Source of the DNA: Atherinomorus stipes
Lineage: Eukaryota > Chordata > Actinopteri > Atheriniformes > Atherinidae
Assembly (NCBI GenBank): GCA_023101725.1
Contig: JALJCO010007127.1
Coordinates: 434,001 to 498,000 of the forward strand
Direction of reading: 5' to 3'
Length of the DNA: 64,000 bases
In this document: positions 42,411 to 61,751 of the stretch, piece by piece
How positions within the stretch are numbered: the stretch's first letter is position 1
How the letters are laid out: every line of letters begins with the position of its first letter
Program-made: the position numbers and the translations under genes
Notes under the pieces: generated by a model
The model's input: only the letters and a program-made list of their open reading frames with translations
The model's database searches: none
Told to the model about the DNA's origin: nothing

Positions 42411-45159
42411 ATTTTGTAAGTATTTATTAGTTTTTAAAAATTTCTACATTCTTATCAGTTTAAAGAACAAGAAATAATACGACAGAAGAACAACCTCACA
42501 ACTAAAGGGAAACATCACTGAATTTTAGCACTGAATTTATACTTTTTATAATAAAAAATATTTGACAATTTGGCCTGCAAATTTAACTGTGATGACAACC
42601 TCATGTGCAGCCTCGTGAACTAGCGAAGCCGCTTTTACAGCCCTGAAATGCTGCGTAACTTCACTGTTTGAGCCAGAGCTAAGGATACAAGAAAAAAATT
42701 GGGGATTGCATTGAAATATATTCTGTTTTCTTTTCTAAAGTCTTCCCTGTGCTGCTCATCTGAATGACATCACAGATTCAGTTATTGATATTTGCAGTTT
42801 ATTTTCACAAGTACTTGCTGCTGTCCTTTCTGTCTGTGTGAATGACACTCATAAATTTGGTGGTATTTCCCTTAAATTAGCCTTTTTTGGAAAAAGTCCA
42901 CAAGGTTTAAAAAAAAAAAAGTTGCATAAATGAGAATCTTACCATTAAAGCCAGTGTTTGTCGGTGGTAAAGGGACATAAAGGGGTCTAAAAATGTCTCT
43001 TAAAGATGCCTCCTTGTAAAACTGAAGGTTGCATGGTTTGAAGCTTTTCTTTTTTTATGTTGCACATTTGTGTCTAAATTGACTTCTTTATGTTTTCTTC
43101 CCTTTTTTTTGAGCTGTTGTGGAGATGTCTTTGTTTACCGACATTATTTACTGTGTTTTATGTTTTGGGTAACGCATCAGGTTTGAGTGCTGTGATAAAT
43201 CCTGTGGATTTGAAAAAGTATGGGCAATGCCTGTTACATTGATAATGCTGCAAGACGTGTCTTGTAGTGCCAGAACAGATTCATGTTGAATCTATTTGTA
43301 CTTTAAATTGAAGAATTGTTCACACCCACATACTGTGAATCTTAATATGGTGTAGTAATTTAAAAGGAAAGTTAAGCTTACTACTGTAGGCTGTTTCACA
43401 ATGAGCAGGCTCATCTATTGCAGTATGAAGCAATAAGGTTTTAAGTTCATTTATGTAACTCAGACATCAGTAGGACTTAGCTGTTCCTCTATTAATGCTC
43501 TTCTTATGGCTCGTTATAATAGATATAACAATGATTATACAAGCTTCAGGTCAAATATCCAACTGTGTTGGGTTTTAGACAACACTAACAACTCTTTTCA
43601 TCAGGTCGATTTGGGGATTTAAGGATTCAGTGGTTTTGGCTGATCAGCTGAAGTAATAACAAATGTTCTTTCTTTTTTCCAGGTCAAATCCACATCAACC
43701 AGCAGGGATTGCAAACATGTGGTTTACACTTGTTAAGAGACCATATCGGGGTTGAGCATGCTTTCCTGAATCAAAGCGAGTTAGAAACAGTCTGATTTGT
43801 TGCATTATTTTCCCCATCCAAGCAAGTGTAATCTGACAGCTTTAATTATTATTATCCGGTTATTTAGTGAATATTGTCTTGCTGCTACATCACTGTTTAG
43901 TATTAGAGAAGTGCAGTTTTCCTCCACCAAGGCGAGAGCAGCTGCTCTGTTCGCAAAGTATGCAAAAACCACTAAGCTATTAAATTTGGCTGAGATCCAC
44001 TGCATTAGGTGCAGATTTCTGGGTATTACGACCACAATTACCCATTCTGCCTTGCTGCTTAAAAACTGTCTGCTGTGTGTTTCGTACTACATTATCAAAA
44101 GTTTCTGCTGTGCAGCTTTTTCCTCACATTCTGCTCAGCATTCAGGCCTTGCTCACTCTTGGTCTGTTTTACCTCAGATTAAAAGTCAGCCTTATTTGTT
44201 GTCAAATGGCATGACAAATGTAAAAAATAATAAGTCATTCGCATAAAACTCCTTGAAGTTGAAGAGCTACAAAAAGGTTGAGGAAAAGCATGCCTAGCTA
44301 CTGGTATGGTCCAACACTTGAGGTTTAGTCACACTGGACTGTTTGAGGTTTCAGATGTTTTGTGCTGTTGTAGAAACTCACCTGGTGTGAGCAGGTGTTT
44401 CTACACCATCACGGCAGAGTTATATCTGACATTAACCCCTTCTTTTTTTTTAGCAGAGCACCACTGAGAGGAGAGGAGCTAAGCTTTATCACCTTTCCAA
44501 CTTTACTAAACAAACACTTTAGGTTTGATTTCAGCATTGCGGTCTCCAGCCTTGGAAAGAAACTTTCACTTAAACTTATTTCCCTAAACAGCTGCTGCTG
44601 CTTTTCCATTTTTCCAACTTACTGGACATAAATCTGACTCTTTGCTTGTCTTTTTCTCCATTCTGCTGCTTTTAAATGAACTTTTGTATCAAGCAGGGTG
44701 GCCTGCCTGGATTACCATTGTTTGTTAGCCCTGTGGATGGAGGTTTCCATCTCTGTGACGACAGCCCGGGTCACAGAGCAGACACCTAACTCTAAAGCAA
44801 GCTGCTTTATGGCTTTCTTTGCACCAAAGTTCATCCCAGCTTTTTGACATTCATTGTTTGGTTGGATTTTTTTTTTTTTTTTAAAGACGCTACATTTGGC
44901 CTCCTGATGTGGAACTATTCGGTGCATCAAATGATGACTGCAAATCCAACCTGTTGAGTTTTTAATGAATCTGTTGACAAAGCATCTTGTATTTCATGCT
45001 TCACACCAGTGTATAGTACATGAAGTCATGTTTTATGTTGCAGTCCTCTGAAATCATTGTACAACCTGTTCTCATGCTGTGAACTGAGATTTTTCTACAA
45101 TAATGTAAACATTTTCAGAAACTAATAATATAAAAATTAAATGTTAAAAGAAACTGATA

Positions 45160-45165
45160 AATAAA
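45160..45165 (+). terminator. rbm33: Candidate polyadenylation signal of rbm33
   Basis: A perfect AATAAA, with a T/GT-rich element (CTTTGTTTTTATTGTGTT) about 30 nt downstream, as expected for a cleavage site near 45182. Confidence 0.6.
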
Positions 45166-45182
45166 ATTCATGATGCACACCG

Positions 45183-47287
45183 TAACTTCTTTGTTTTTAT
45201 TGTGTTACTTGAAGCTGATATCCCTCTTTTTAGTTAAAAGCATTAAGGCTAGACAGAAATGACACCCATTATAAGCTTTTTCTCCCCAACAAGCCTTTAG
45301 TGATACAAAGTTGAAAAGTAAATGGGTGAAACTACTATTAATGTGGGGGAAAAGTAAGGATGATTAATTGAATTTGGTTTAACAGAAATATATTTATTTA
45401 AAAAGCACACATAATACAAACCAGTTATGCACAAAGACTTGCATAATGGTCAATAAACCCACATTCAATCATTGAACAAGCAACACGTATAAGACTGTTG
45501 CAAAGATTCAGGTTGGTTTATGTATTTTCTCAAAGTTTATAAATTAATGCATAGATTGATTAAAAGTATGGGTGAAATTAAATATACAATAAGTAAGTCA
45601 AATAGCCTGGGTTGGGGGGGACATAAAGTTCTCATTTAGCTTTTAATTTTATTAACCAGTGTGTTAAGGGCCAGCACTGTTTCACAGAGGGCCAAACACT
45701 TCCTGGACAGAACCAGCTCTGCCATTTGCAGATTCCTCTTAGAAACTGGGAGTTTTGTTTTCCAGAATGCCAGACTGTTCATGTTTGCAAATGTCAACAT
45801 TTGTAAAAGCCGTTGTTGAGCTCCAGCAGACTGAGGGCCCCCAGAGGGATTAGCGAAGGCTCTGTTTACCTGCTCTGAGGAATGCTGCCCTGCACGGACG
45901 CTTTTGTATCTGACAGGGACCCAAGGTCACAGCGCTGGGAGAGATGGGCCGCTTTGTCCTTCCCTGAAGTTTCCACCTCACAATATCAACAGCAAAACAC
46001 AATGTGAGAGAAGAAAATGGAATTCCTGCTCATGTTGCAACAGTGCTCAGAAACTCAGGTTTAGTGGCCCCTTCTGCCAGTATGTTGAGTTGGTGTCACA
46101 GTGAAGTAGGCCTAAGCCTATTTTTGTTGTAATGTAATGGTCACTCCAAATTCCTTTTATTCATTTGCCTTTATTTAGTGGAGGCCTTCTGTAGTTCTTC
46201 TCTGTAGACAAACTTTATAGGCTATATACTGAGGCATTTATAACTAGCTAACTGAATAACAGGCAATACAACTTTACCCCCCCCCCTCATTATACTTATT
46301 TATTAATTAACACTATAGTTAACATGTGTTGCACCTTGTTATTATAGTTACATTTTCATATAGCCTATAGCCTGTTTTGGAGCGTTTCTAATTATCAGTA
46401 CCAACATGTCGCCACACGGTGTCGCACTTGTACCGCGTAACAACCTCCAAGCTCTCTGGGGAAACTGACGCTGAAATCAATTTGACAAAGATGTACCCTG
46501 GAGAAGACAAACACACAGCTCTAAAAGCTCACTATTAAGTGCTAAACGCACACTATAAGTCTCTATGAAAATAATGGAGGATTATAGTGATTTGTTCAGA
46601 CTAACAGCAGTGATTTGAACTAGTCTTTATTTGACCTGAAGCAGCAGACAAGACACCGAGAGGCAGACTCGGGGCCAACAAACACACTCCTGTTTAATTT
46701 GTCTGCGGGTTTGGAAGTTATTTGCAGAGGGAAGACCTCGTTAAATTTGACATGGGCCCTCAACATTTCGCAAGCATGCAAAAGGTAGTTCAAAGCGCTA
46801 TATTCTTCATTTTGTCTGCGCCACCAAATAAGGCAAAATTGTTTGCTGGCCCTCCCAGCAGGCCAAACTAATTCAATTACCATGTTAAACAGCTGTTATG
46901 TGTATTATAGTTACAAAACCTATTCCTCTGCTTGTGATAAAGGATGACTGACTCATTTATTTATCATTTGATGAATTTTATGCCGTAATTTGGTCAAAAA
47001 TGCCTCCTTATGTGGTGTTTCTGTGGAGCTCATTTGGACAAAGACATGTAACAACTGCAAGTTTGAAGATTTTCTTTATCTCATTTTGTAATAAACATAT
47101 AAATAATAAACTCTAGACATTTTTTGACACATTGCCCTGTTATGAAAGTTAACTGGTATGGTCTTGCTATATAGACTATCCAAACTGTGCATCTGCCGCA
47201 GGTCATTTCTATATAAAACTATTTCCCTATTACAAAATATGAAAAGAAAAATAACATTTTAGTACATTTACATGAGTTACTTATTAA
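45183..47287. other. Region between convergent rbm33 and shh
   Basis: No gene, transposon or strong ORF was found. Short G and C runs occur near 45615 and 46278. Any part of it could belong to a longer shh 3' UTR. Confidence 0.5.
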
Positions 47288-48157
47288 TTTATTCAACGAA
47301 ACTGTTTCAGTACTACTTTAACAGTTACTGTATTGTCAGAATCTGCATTTTGATATTTTTCTCAGAAGAAAACAGGAAAATAGAAACACGCACATACACA
47401 AAATAAAACAGAGAATGCAGACATGAGGCAGAATATCTGTCCCTCTCCGACAACTTAAAACCAACAGTTTACAAAATAATAAAATTCTTAATAAACCAAA
47501 GCAGTACAAGATTTTTTCCAATACTTTCCCAGCTACTGTATTTAAATTAAAATATATTCTCATATCTTACACTATTTCAAATAACGAAATGTGATTCAGT
47601 AGCGATCTGTCAAAATCTAATTTACAATTCTGTGTATAAAAATATAATTTATGGAACCCCGCGAAGTTTGTTCTCCCCAAAATATAACAGTCAGTCGCAC
47701 ACATTATGCACATATGAACATTACAACCGGTCAGTTAGCTCCTCTCTACATAATCCTCGTTCTCTTTGCGGTATTTTTTCTTTTCTTTTTTTTCCTTTAT
47801 TTTTTCATTCTTTTTTTCATTTGAGATATACAAAAATAGATTATGCACAATGTGCTGCTCGCACCGTTTCAGAGTCCATTTATGTGACAGCAGCAGAGTT
47901 CACATGAGAATAAATTATTCAAAGAGAAACTTTTTAAGGCTCCATTCATTCTTTGAAAGGGGACACATCATGGGGAAAAAAAAAATCACGGAAATAAATA
48001 TCCCAACTCCGCTGGGGCCTTTGTCTCGTTTGTTCGTTTTTCTTTTCTTTTTTTTTCCTCTTTTTTGTCATTATTATTTTTATTATTTCATTTTTTTTCA
48101 TCTACTGAATAGTTCGCGTGTCCTACATTTAAGTATCATTCCTCTCCTACAAGGGTT
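47288..48157 (-). other. shha: shh 3' UTR (candidate)
   Basis: Sequence downstream of the shh stop. AATAAA occurs on the minus strand at 48084-48079 (too close to the stop to favour), 47801-47796 and 47293-47288. Which is used cannot be told from sequence. The T-rich plus strand here gives long spurious ORFs. Confidence 0.45.
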
Positions 48158-54751
<6,594 letters not shown>

Positions 54752-55030
54752 TTTTAAAATTTTTATTTATTTATTTCTTTTTTGTCCTTTAAGATCTCAA
54801 ACGAGTCACCGCGGCTGTCTCAGCCGTCTGCCTCTCCCAGCTCTCGCAATGTCCTTGTCTCCTCTTCTACCTCGCTTTCGCCTGGTCTCTACCGCGGCAG
54901 GTGCGGAAATGAACGCCTCTGACAAACGGTAATAACGGGGTACATCGAAGGAGGGTCTAAAACAAAGTAAGGGAATTGTAAGCCACGGGATCTCTAGACG
55001 AACTGCAGCCGCTTGTGTGAGTCGACCGCT
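54752..55030 (-). other. shha: shh 5' UTR (approximate)
   Basis: The sequence between the start codon and the expected transcription start about 30 nt below the TATA box. An A-rich run lies just before the ATG. The rest is GC-rich with CpGs. Confidence 0.55.
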
Positions 55031-55057
55031 TTTACCGCTTTGTATTATAGCACCGAT

Positions 55058-55065
55058 CTATATAG
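55058..55065 (-). promoter_or_regulatory. shha: shh TATA box
   Basis: CTATATAG, preceded in the gene direction by TCCCTCCCCTG and a CCAAT box (GCCAATC, 55086-55080) about 15 bp upstream. Spacing predicts transcription start near 55030. SHH promoters of other vertebrates also have a TATA-type start. Confidence 0.7.
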
Positions 55066-55079
55066 CAGGGGAGGGACTT

Positions 55080-55086
55080 GATTGGC
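55080..55086 (-). promoter_or_regulatory. shha: shh CCAAT box
   Basis: GCCAATC in the gene orientation, directly upstream of the TATA box. Confidence 0.55.
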
Positions 55087-55099
55087 TCGCCTAGACAAA

Positions 55100-58000
55100 C
55101 CCTCCTGATGTTATCCCACAAAAAAATCTTAAAAAGATTTCTCCTACCTGAGGGTTTGCCTCCGTTGCAGGGAGGAGGGACTCCTTCATGGGAAAACATT
55201 AATTATAAACCGTTCTTTTTTTTCCTTTTTTATCCTCCCGTTTTCCAGCTTTCACAGGAGAGGAAGCACAGACAGGACAACTCACACAGTGCTGGTATCA
55301 AATCTGAGGCACTGTAGTTAGATGAAGTGATTTCACTGGATCCTTGCTGCGTTTCCCAAGAGAATCAAACTACTCGTGGGCATGCAGCGCGCACACCTTG
55401 GCTGGGTGGAGGTGCCCTCTAGTCCGCTCAAAATGAAGAAACGAAATTATTTGAATAAAAAAAGAAAACATTAAGCTCTAGAAATGACTAGTCTCGCATA
55501 TTTGCTTCTCACCTATAGTTTCCTTTGTGAAAGCACATGCACGCAAAAGTGCCAAGACGCGCAAAAACGCCACTGGAGGGACTTGGTGTCATTTGGGGGA
55601 TTTACAGTCTCCGGTAGTTTGAACAAACATGTTGGAAGTTACATTTTGCTTTTCTCACACATCACACTTGGTAACAGGTGATAGAATAAAGCTGCGCTGA
55701 TATTTTTGTAGTGCGCGCACCGTGCGCACATGTTGTGCGTAATTTTTTACGCATTTGGGCTACATGACCGTGCCAGAGTAAGGAGCAAGGAAGACCTTAG
55801 GAAGTGATTTAAATTAATGTGCAGCACACCCGAAAGCAAATATTACTGGAATTAACCTAGATGATGTGTAAATTTAACCTTTTTTGTTTAAAAAGAGAGT
55901 TAAGAGTTTCAAATCAAACAAATCTTTATCCTACCAATACTAGCATTTTATTACCTGGACAGTACTTAAACGTGTTGGTTAAAAAAAACAGTAAAAAAAA
56001 AAAAAACATACTATTTTGCCATTATGTTGAAATGCATTTATTGTCTTGCTTTAATCCCAACAATTTGCCAATTTCTTTAATTAAACAATGAATATTTCGG
56101 TTTTTTTAAAAATATTTGTTTTATTGTGTGGCATCATTAGTCCTACAAACATAATTTTGCCTACATTTAAGACACATGAGTTCAGACAAAACCCCAAATG
56201 TTTCAGTAATGAAAAATATTTGTCTGATAATAAAGAGTAATTACAGACACAGGGCTGTTTTAAGGGCAACTTTAGCTCTCATCACACAGACAGTGTGGCA
56301 CATGTGCTCTGAAGTGAGGACAGATCCCGTACACCAGCCTTTGGTGTGGCTTTAGTCTCATTAAACCTCACTCTGGCTGACCTCCAGTCTGGTGTTGTTC
56401 AAGCCTGTGCCAGGCTTGTGGCAACCAGCGAAGGTGAGACTACCTGCTGCTTGCTGAGACCATGAGCATCAACTGTTGGCCAAAACATGGTTATGCACCT
56501 GGCACGTTGTTTGATTATCTACTTCCAGTGATGGGAATCAGTCTGCAAACCACTAAAACCACTGTCTGTTTTTAGCTGCATGTGATGGAGACTTTTAAGA
56601 TGTCTACTGTACACATTTCAATGGCTGCTTCTGGAGGTGCTTTTCAAATAGGGCTGACAGTATCTACAGTTCCTCAAGGGATGCAGGAGATACTGTTTGG
56701 CCCTGGGTCAGAGTGTTGGTTCAGGTGTCACAGCTCTGAGGTAAATCTTGGAGTGCCACACAAATGCTTCAAACCCACAGAGATGAAACGAGGAGACACG
56801 GAGAGTCTCCAGAGTCTCATGAAGGATACATGGATACATACTGATGATAAGGAAAATAATGGAGACTGGAAGGGGTTCTTCGTAAATTAACCAAATGACA
56901 AAATGTGATGGCAAGTGAAATGAATAATGCAGAAATTGTAATGAATAATGTAGCTTAAAGAGCAAGTAGTGCTGATGGGTTTGAACTTGAGTTTCTCCCG
57001 CAGAGGAAACCAACCATCTCTCAGCCAGTCCTGGGGCAAAGAGTATTTGCAAACATCACACTTCAGTGTTTGGTTTTGGTCTGTGCCAACGCCAAATGGG
57101 TGGAGTTTAAAGCTGAAGGAAAGAAAATCCTTACAGACAGTTTAGATGAGATACGTCTGGGATGTGTATCTATTTGAGAATTTATCTTCAAAGTACTTAA
57201 TGAATAAAATGATCAGACTCGTAAAAGCAACCAACATTATATTTGGAATGTTCTTACTCTTTCATTTCCTTTAACTTCAGTTTAACATATGAGCAAACTG
57301 GAGGTTCAATTTATGAAATAATTCTTGAGGGATTGAAACCTGTTACACAATTCATATTAAGAAGCCTGTTGCATGTGATGGCTAATCCAGCATGAGGCGT
57401 GAAAACGGCCAATGAGTCATCAGTTTCTGCCTCATTCTCTGTCTGCAAAACCCCCCAGACCTACAGACCTCACATAAACTCTTAACTGATCTTATTCCTC
57501 CACATCTCTGTTGCACCAGCGTTCTTTAATTTGCCCCCTCTTCAGCCTGTCATTCAAAGGAATTAATAGATGTGCTTAGATTTGGGCGAAACCCACACCC
57601 ATGTTTGATTTCTTGTGCCACAGTCTCAATCAAGCATGAGTGGGATGCAAGTTTAACCAGTGTAAGTCCCCCCAATTACCGCTTTAAAGCCTCCTCCTGT
57701 CTGAATGTTTTGTAACATTGTTAGACGGATTAGGACTACAGAATAATCACGCACAAACATATAAGTAGTGTCAGGCTTCTATGTTGTTTTCCTTTGCTGC
57801 AAAAGGGTTTCCTTCCTTCCAGCAAAATAGAAAGCTGGCCCTACCACAACTCTTTGTGGCTTTTTTCTTGCAGGTGGGGTTCACATTCAAACCTTTATCC
57901 TGTTTTGGACCTTTGACAAGCATTTTATAGCACGGACACGTTGCCATGTATCCAGTGAACGTGTGTACTCTTTTGTCACACTAATAAAGATTGAATAGTC

Positions 58001-61000
58001 TTCCTCTAAATGGTTTATCTAAGCCGCACGCAGCAAGCATTATGAACAAAATCAGAATTCAGCTGAACAGATTCAGGTGCCCTGAGGCAAATCTGTCAAG
58101 TACAATGAAAATTTCACAATACAGTATCTGGAATCACAGCCCTCAGCATGCCCCGGAGTCTGTAAGGCATTTTATTTGCACTCTCTAGCCGCTCCCAATA
58201 CTTAAACATTAAACGCCAAGGCTAGACAGGCAAAACCACTTTGAACTGCAGGGCAGGGTGAACTTCGTGGGAGGGGAATGAGGTGAGTGAGAGAAGAGTG
58301 AGGGGCTGGTGCGATACTCCAGCAGGTGAGTCAGCGCTGACCACCAGTCTTAGGCACATGGTGACAAAGAAGGGAGGGAATCAGGGGTTACTGACATTAA
58401 ATGTGTCAGTTGTTTCAGACATAACTATGTTGAGAGTTTCTGATGAGACAGTTCCCGGACTTCACATCTAAACAAGTAATTTAATCTGTTTTTCACCCTC
58501 AGAAGTTTCTTTAATTTCCTTTAATTACACACAGGAAGTTTATGTGGTCATATCAAAGAATGTGCAGCTTAATAAACAAGTCAATACTCATTTGAAATAA
58601 AATTGGTGTGCCTGTGGTATATACTTCTCTTTGCTTTGCTTAACAAGCAGAACAAATGGGAAACAGGCTGGTCAGATGTAAAATAATAAGTTAATGTTTC
58701 AGGTGCATTTTTAGTAATTCTTATGAATTCTTAATTTGCATGTAATTTTAGAGCTTGTTCATTACTTGCAAGTTGGCTAAAGTATACTTGACAGTATACA
58801 GTATGTAGCACATTGACATTAACAAGAAAAAAGTAATTTTAGTGTTCTCTCAAACTAAATTTTGATTCAAACTCTATAAGGCTAAAAATGTGTTTCTGTT
58901 TATCCTGTTTCTATTAAATAATTAGAGACTAATTTATAAAATCCCAAATCAGCCTTCCAACATGTACCTTCACATCCATCATTAAGATTTCTCCCATGAC
59001 AACTAATGCTGTTTTCTTGTATTCAAAAAAGTTTTTCTTAAATCTAGATCTCTGATATAGGTTTTAACTTTGCAATGAATGCTTCTTATTTAAATGAATG
59101 AATGAATGAATCAATTCTCATGCCATACACCAAGGAAGATGTCCAACTTTTCTTATCATTACACAAATAAGTGGTTTTTTACATTGCAGTTGGATTGGAG
59201 GTGTGTGAACTTCAACTTACCAGCTCTTCTGAACCAACTCTGAGATTTTTGATTTAGTTCAATATGAATAGTGCAGATAATCATCAGGAGAATACATAGT
59301 GAGTGACTGTGTATATGGACTGGACTGCTTCTCCAGTTTCTGAATGCTGATACATTTACAGGAAATTCATGACAGCAACTAAATTTTCATCCAATAGTTC
59401 TGGTTGAATCCAAATGCGAGCTCAGATTATGCTGTTTTATTAGACATGTTTCTACCACAACATTTTGATCTTCAAGTTCATTAAGTGTTTCAATCAAAAC
59501 ACCACAATGACTCAAAGACATAAAGTTGCGAAACAATGTTTAAAAGACCAAAGCGGCAAACTGATTCACAATGATGTTAAAGTATTGGCAGTTCAAATTT
59601 ACATATTAGGGATGAGCAATCTGCTTCAACATGAACTCCTTTGCTTTCATTAAAGTGAGGACACTGATTCTATCTCTCTAATGAGCCTTGAGTGCTTCGA
59701 GTGTGTGCCATTTTACCTCGGGCTACTAAAATAGTGGTAATGACTTCCCTCTGACTAAAATGAGAAATAGGAACACAACAAACAGCTAGAAAGCTTCAAT
59801 CATGCCCCGTTAGCAAGCTACACTACCCATGTCAACCACAGTAACCACCAGTCTGTCTTAGTCACTTCAAAATACTAACGCGGTCCTCTCCTCAATCAGC
59901 TCTTTCTCATTTGTCTTGATAATATCTCCAAAACATCATGTCTGTCATCAAATCAACCTCCATATGTTTATTTGTTAATTTCCAAACTCATATATAGATT
60001 ATTTGCTTATCAGTTAAGTCAAGATTATATTATTTTTAGCCACAGTGAATGTCTTTTCCCTTTAATTTAAACAATCTCAAGATGATTTGCCACAGATATC
60101 TCAATTTAGCCAAAAGAGGAAGTGGCATGCATACTTTGTGTCAAATCAAAACTGATAGTAATCAGCTTCGCAGCAACTTATATCCTTCCCCGTTTGTATG
60201 TTCATTCAGACTTTACTAATCCAGGAAACTGCAACAACTGATCAAAGTTATTGCTTAGAAGGAACAAGGAAGCTGAGCTGAAGTGGCAGTGCCTCATATC
60301 TCATCAGTGGTGGCTTTGGTTGAACACAGATCTTTGTCAGCTGGATATTTGATAATGATTCAGAGTGAAAGCAGCAATAAATTTGGAGTCAAACACTCCA
60401 GGATGTGTGATGATCATTGCAGGTAATAGAAGTGGTGGAATGAGTCAGTCAAATGGATATTTTCCCCTTGGGATATACAGTATTCTACATCAATCCTAGC
60501 ATCATTGATTTTTTTTCATTTTGCATTTTACAGTTGAAAGTGTACAAAGAACTTAAATGATATCCCTCAATTTAAATAAAGGCTATTCTGCTAATTTAAC
60601 TTTGTACTTTGGCACACTTACCATAGATAATTAGACTGAAAAAGCACATTTCCCTCCCCTGTAATTTCTGTTCAGTGTCTAAAAAGTGATGCATATTGAG
60701 CTGTTATCCAAACAGACACGGAAAAGATGATACACTCACCCTGTCAGCACAGTACAAAATCAATGTCTGATCAGAGGGGGAAAGTGAATCTTGCAGACAA
60801 GCGGCAATATGTCAAAATATGTCAAGATGTGAAAACTAACAAACACTACTGCCTCCGAGTTTCCACTGGTTGTATGAGTGTGCATACTCTATGCAAGGTA
60901 TGTGTATAACATCCGTGTAGCAGCTAACGAGCCTGCCTATGTCAACAGAGTATGGAAAATGACCTGTTTGGGAGCTGAAAGTCTGAGCTCTAGTGAGGAG

Positions 61001-61620
61001 TAGGAGCTGGTGCTGATGGGAAATGCCAAATGCTGCAATGACTGTCATGTCTGATATGCACCCAGACTGCTCTGCTCCTCTTGATGACCTCTGCCGCTCA
61101 TAATCTGACACCCTGAATAACAAGATCCACCTTTAGACGTCTTCATTCTTTTTCTTTAACAAGCAGGAGCTCTGAGAAAGGAATCATGAAAGGACCAAAT
61201 CTCTTTATGGTAGCTTCATAAAAAGCTGGGCTCTCATACCTATTTTTATGATTTGTTTAGTTGGCGTGGTTGTGTGGGTTCAGGGTTAATTTAACTTGCA
61301 CGGCAGCGGCTTCTGTTTTTGTCTCTTAAAAGAAGCTGTGTTAAACTGACGAGCACTGAAACTCCTTTGATGTATGATGACTGATGGACAGATTCAGCTG
61401 ATAGACAACAAATAAAACACTTATAATGGTAGCTCTCTGCATCAACAAAGATAATTCTATTCTTGGGAAAGTTTGAATCAGATTTTAGTTAAACAGGTAG
61501 CAAAACAAGTAAATTAATTCAAAACTGCAAAATATAGACGTCTAAATAAAACTGTTTTAAATCAAAGACAATTTCAGGACTGCAATTTTGACATAACTGA
61601 ATCTGATATGATCTAGAATT
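55100..61620. other. shh upstream flank, mostly non-coding
   Basis: 6.5 kb with no recognised gene and almost no transposons. Small repeats are limited to a short (AATG)n near 59093. In vertebrates the region 5' of SHH is gene-poor and carries long-range enhancers. AT-rich stretches with TAATTA-type words (for example 58900-59000) are candidates. No specific enhancer was identified. Confidence 0.5.
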
Positions 61621-61664
61621 ATTGTTTTTTTTGTTTTTTTTATTTATTCTTTTTTTTTTTTAAG

Positions 61665-61721
61665 GCCAATGTGGATCTCTTTGCAAAGCTTGATGAAATT
61701 ACTAATCGAGGAACCAGTCTG
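61665..61721 (+). other. Isolated exon-like segment, 57 nt
   Basis: A long pyrimidine tract ends in TTTAAG, followed by 19 open codons (ANVDLFAKLDEITNRGTSL) and a good donor CTG|GTAAGG. The peptide loosely resembles an internal segment of RNF32 (N-I-E-x-LFA-E-I-D), a gene that lies on this side of SHH in vertebrates and on the opposite strand to SHH. No flanking RING or IQ exons were found upstream. It could be a real exon, a remnant or chance. Confidence 0.3.
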
Positions 61722-61726
61722 GTAAG

Positions 61727-61751
61727 GAAAAAAAAAAAAAAAAAAAAAAAA
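61727..61751. repeat. Poly(A) run
   Basis: About 25 A residues directly after the exon-like donor at 61722. Confidence 0.95.

Larger units (their letters stand above)
40119..45182 (+). other. rbm33: rbm33 3' UTR (candidate, about 5 kb)
   Basis: No further conserved exon follows the stop. The sequence is AT-rich and largely free of transposons. An AT microsatellite lies at 42337-42410. The strongest end signal is AATAAA at 45160-45165 followed by a T/GT-rich stretch. A long 3' UTR is usual for vertebrate RBM33, but the extent here is inferred. An alternative last exon may lie at 43683. Confidence 0.55.

Noticed and set aside
43797..44246. 149-codon ORF in the rbm33 3' UTR
   Set aside because: No domain, no initiation context, and no splice link in frame to rbm33. 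Probably chance.
56582..56890. 102-codon ORF on the + strand 5' of shh
   Set aside because: No recognisable domain, no splice sites or promoter context, and composition like its surroundings.
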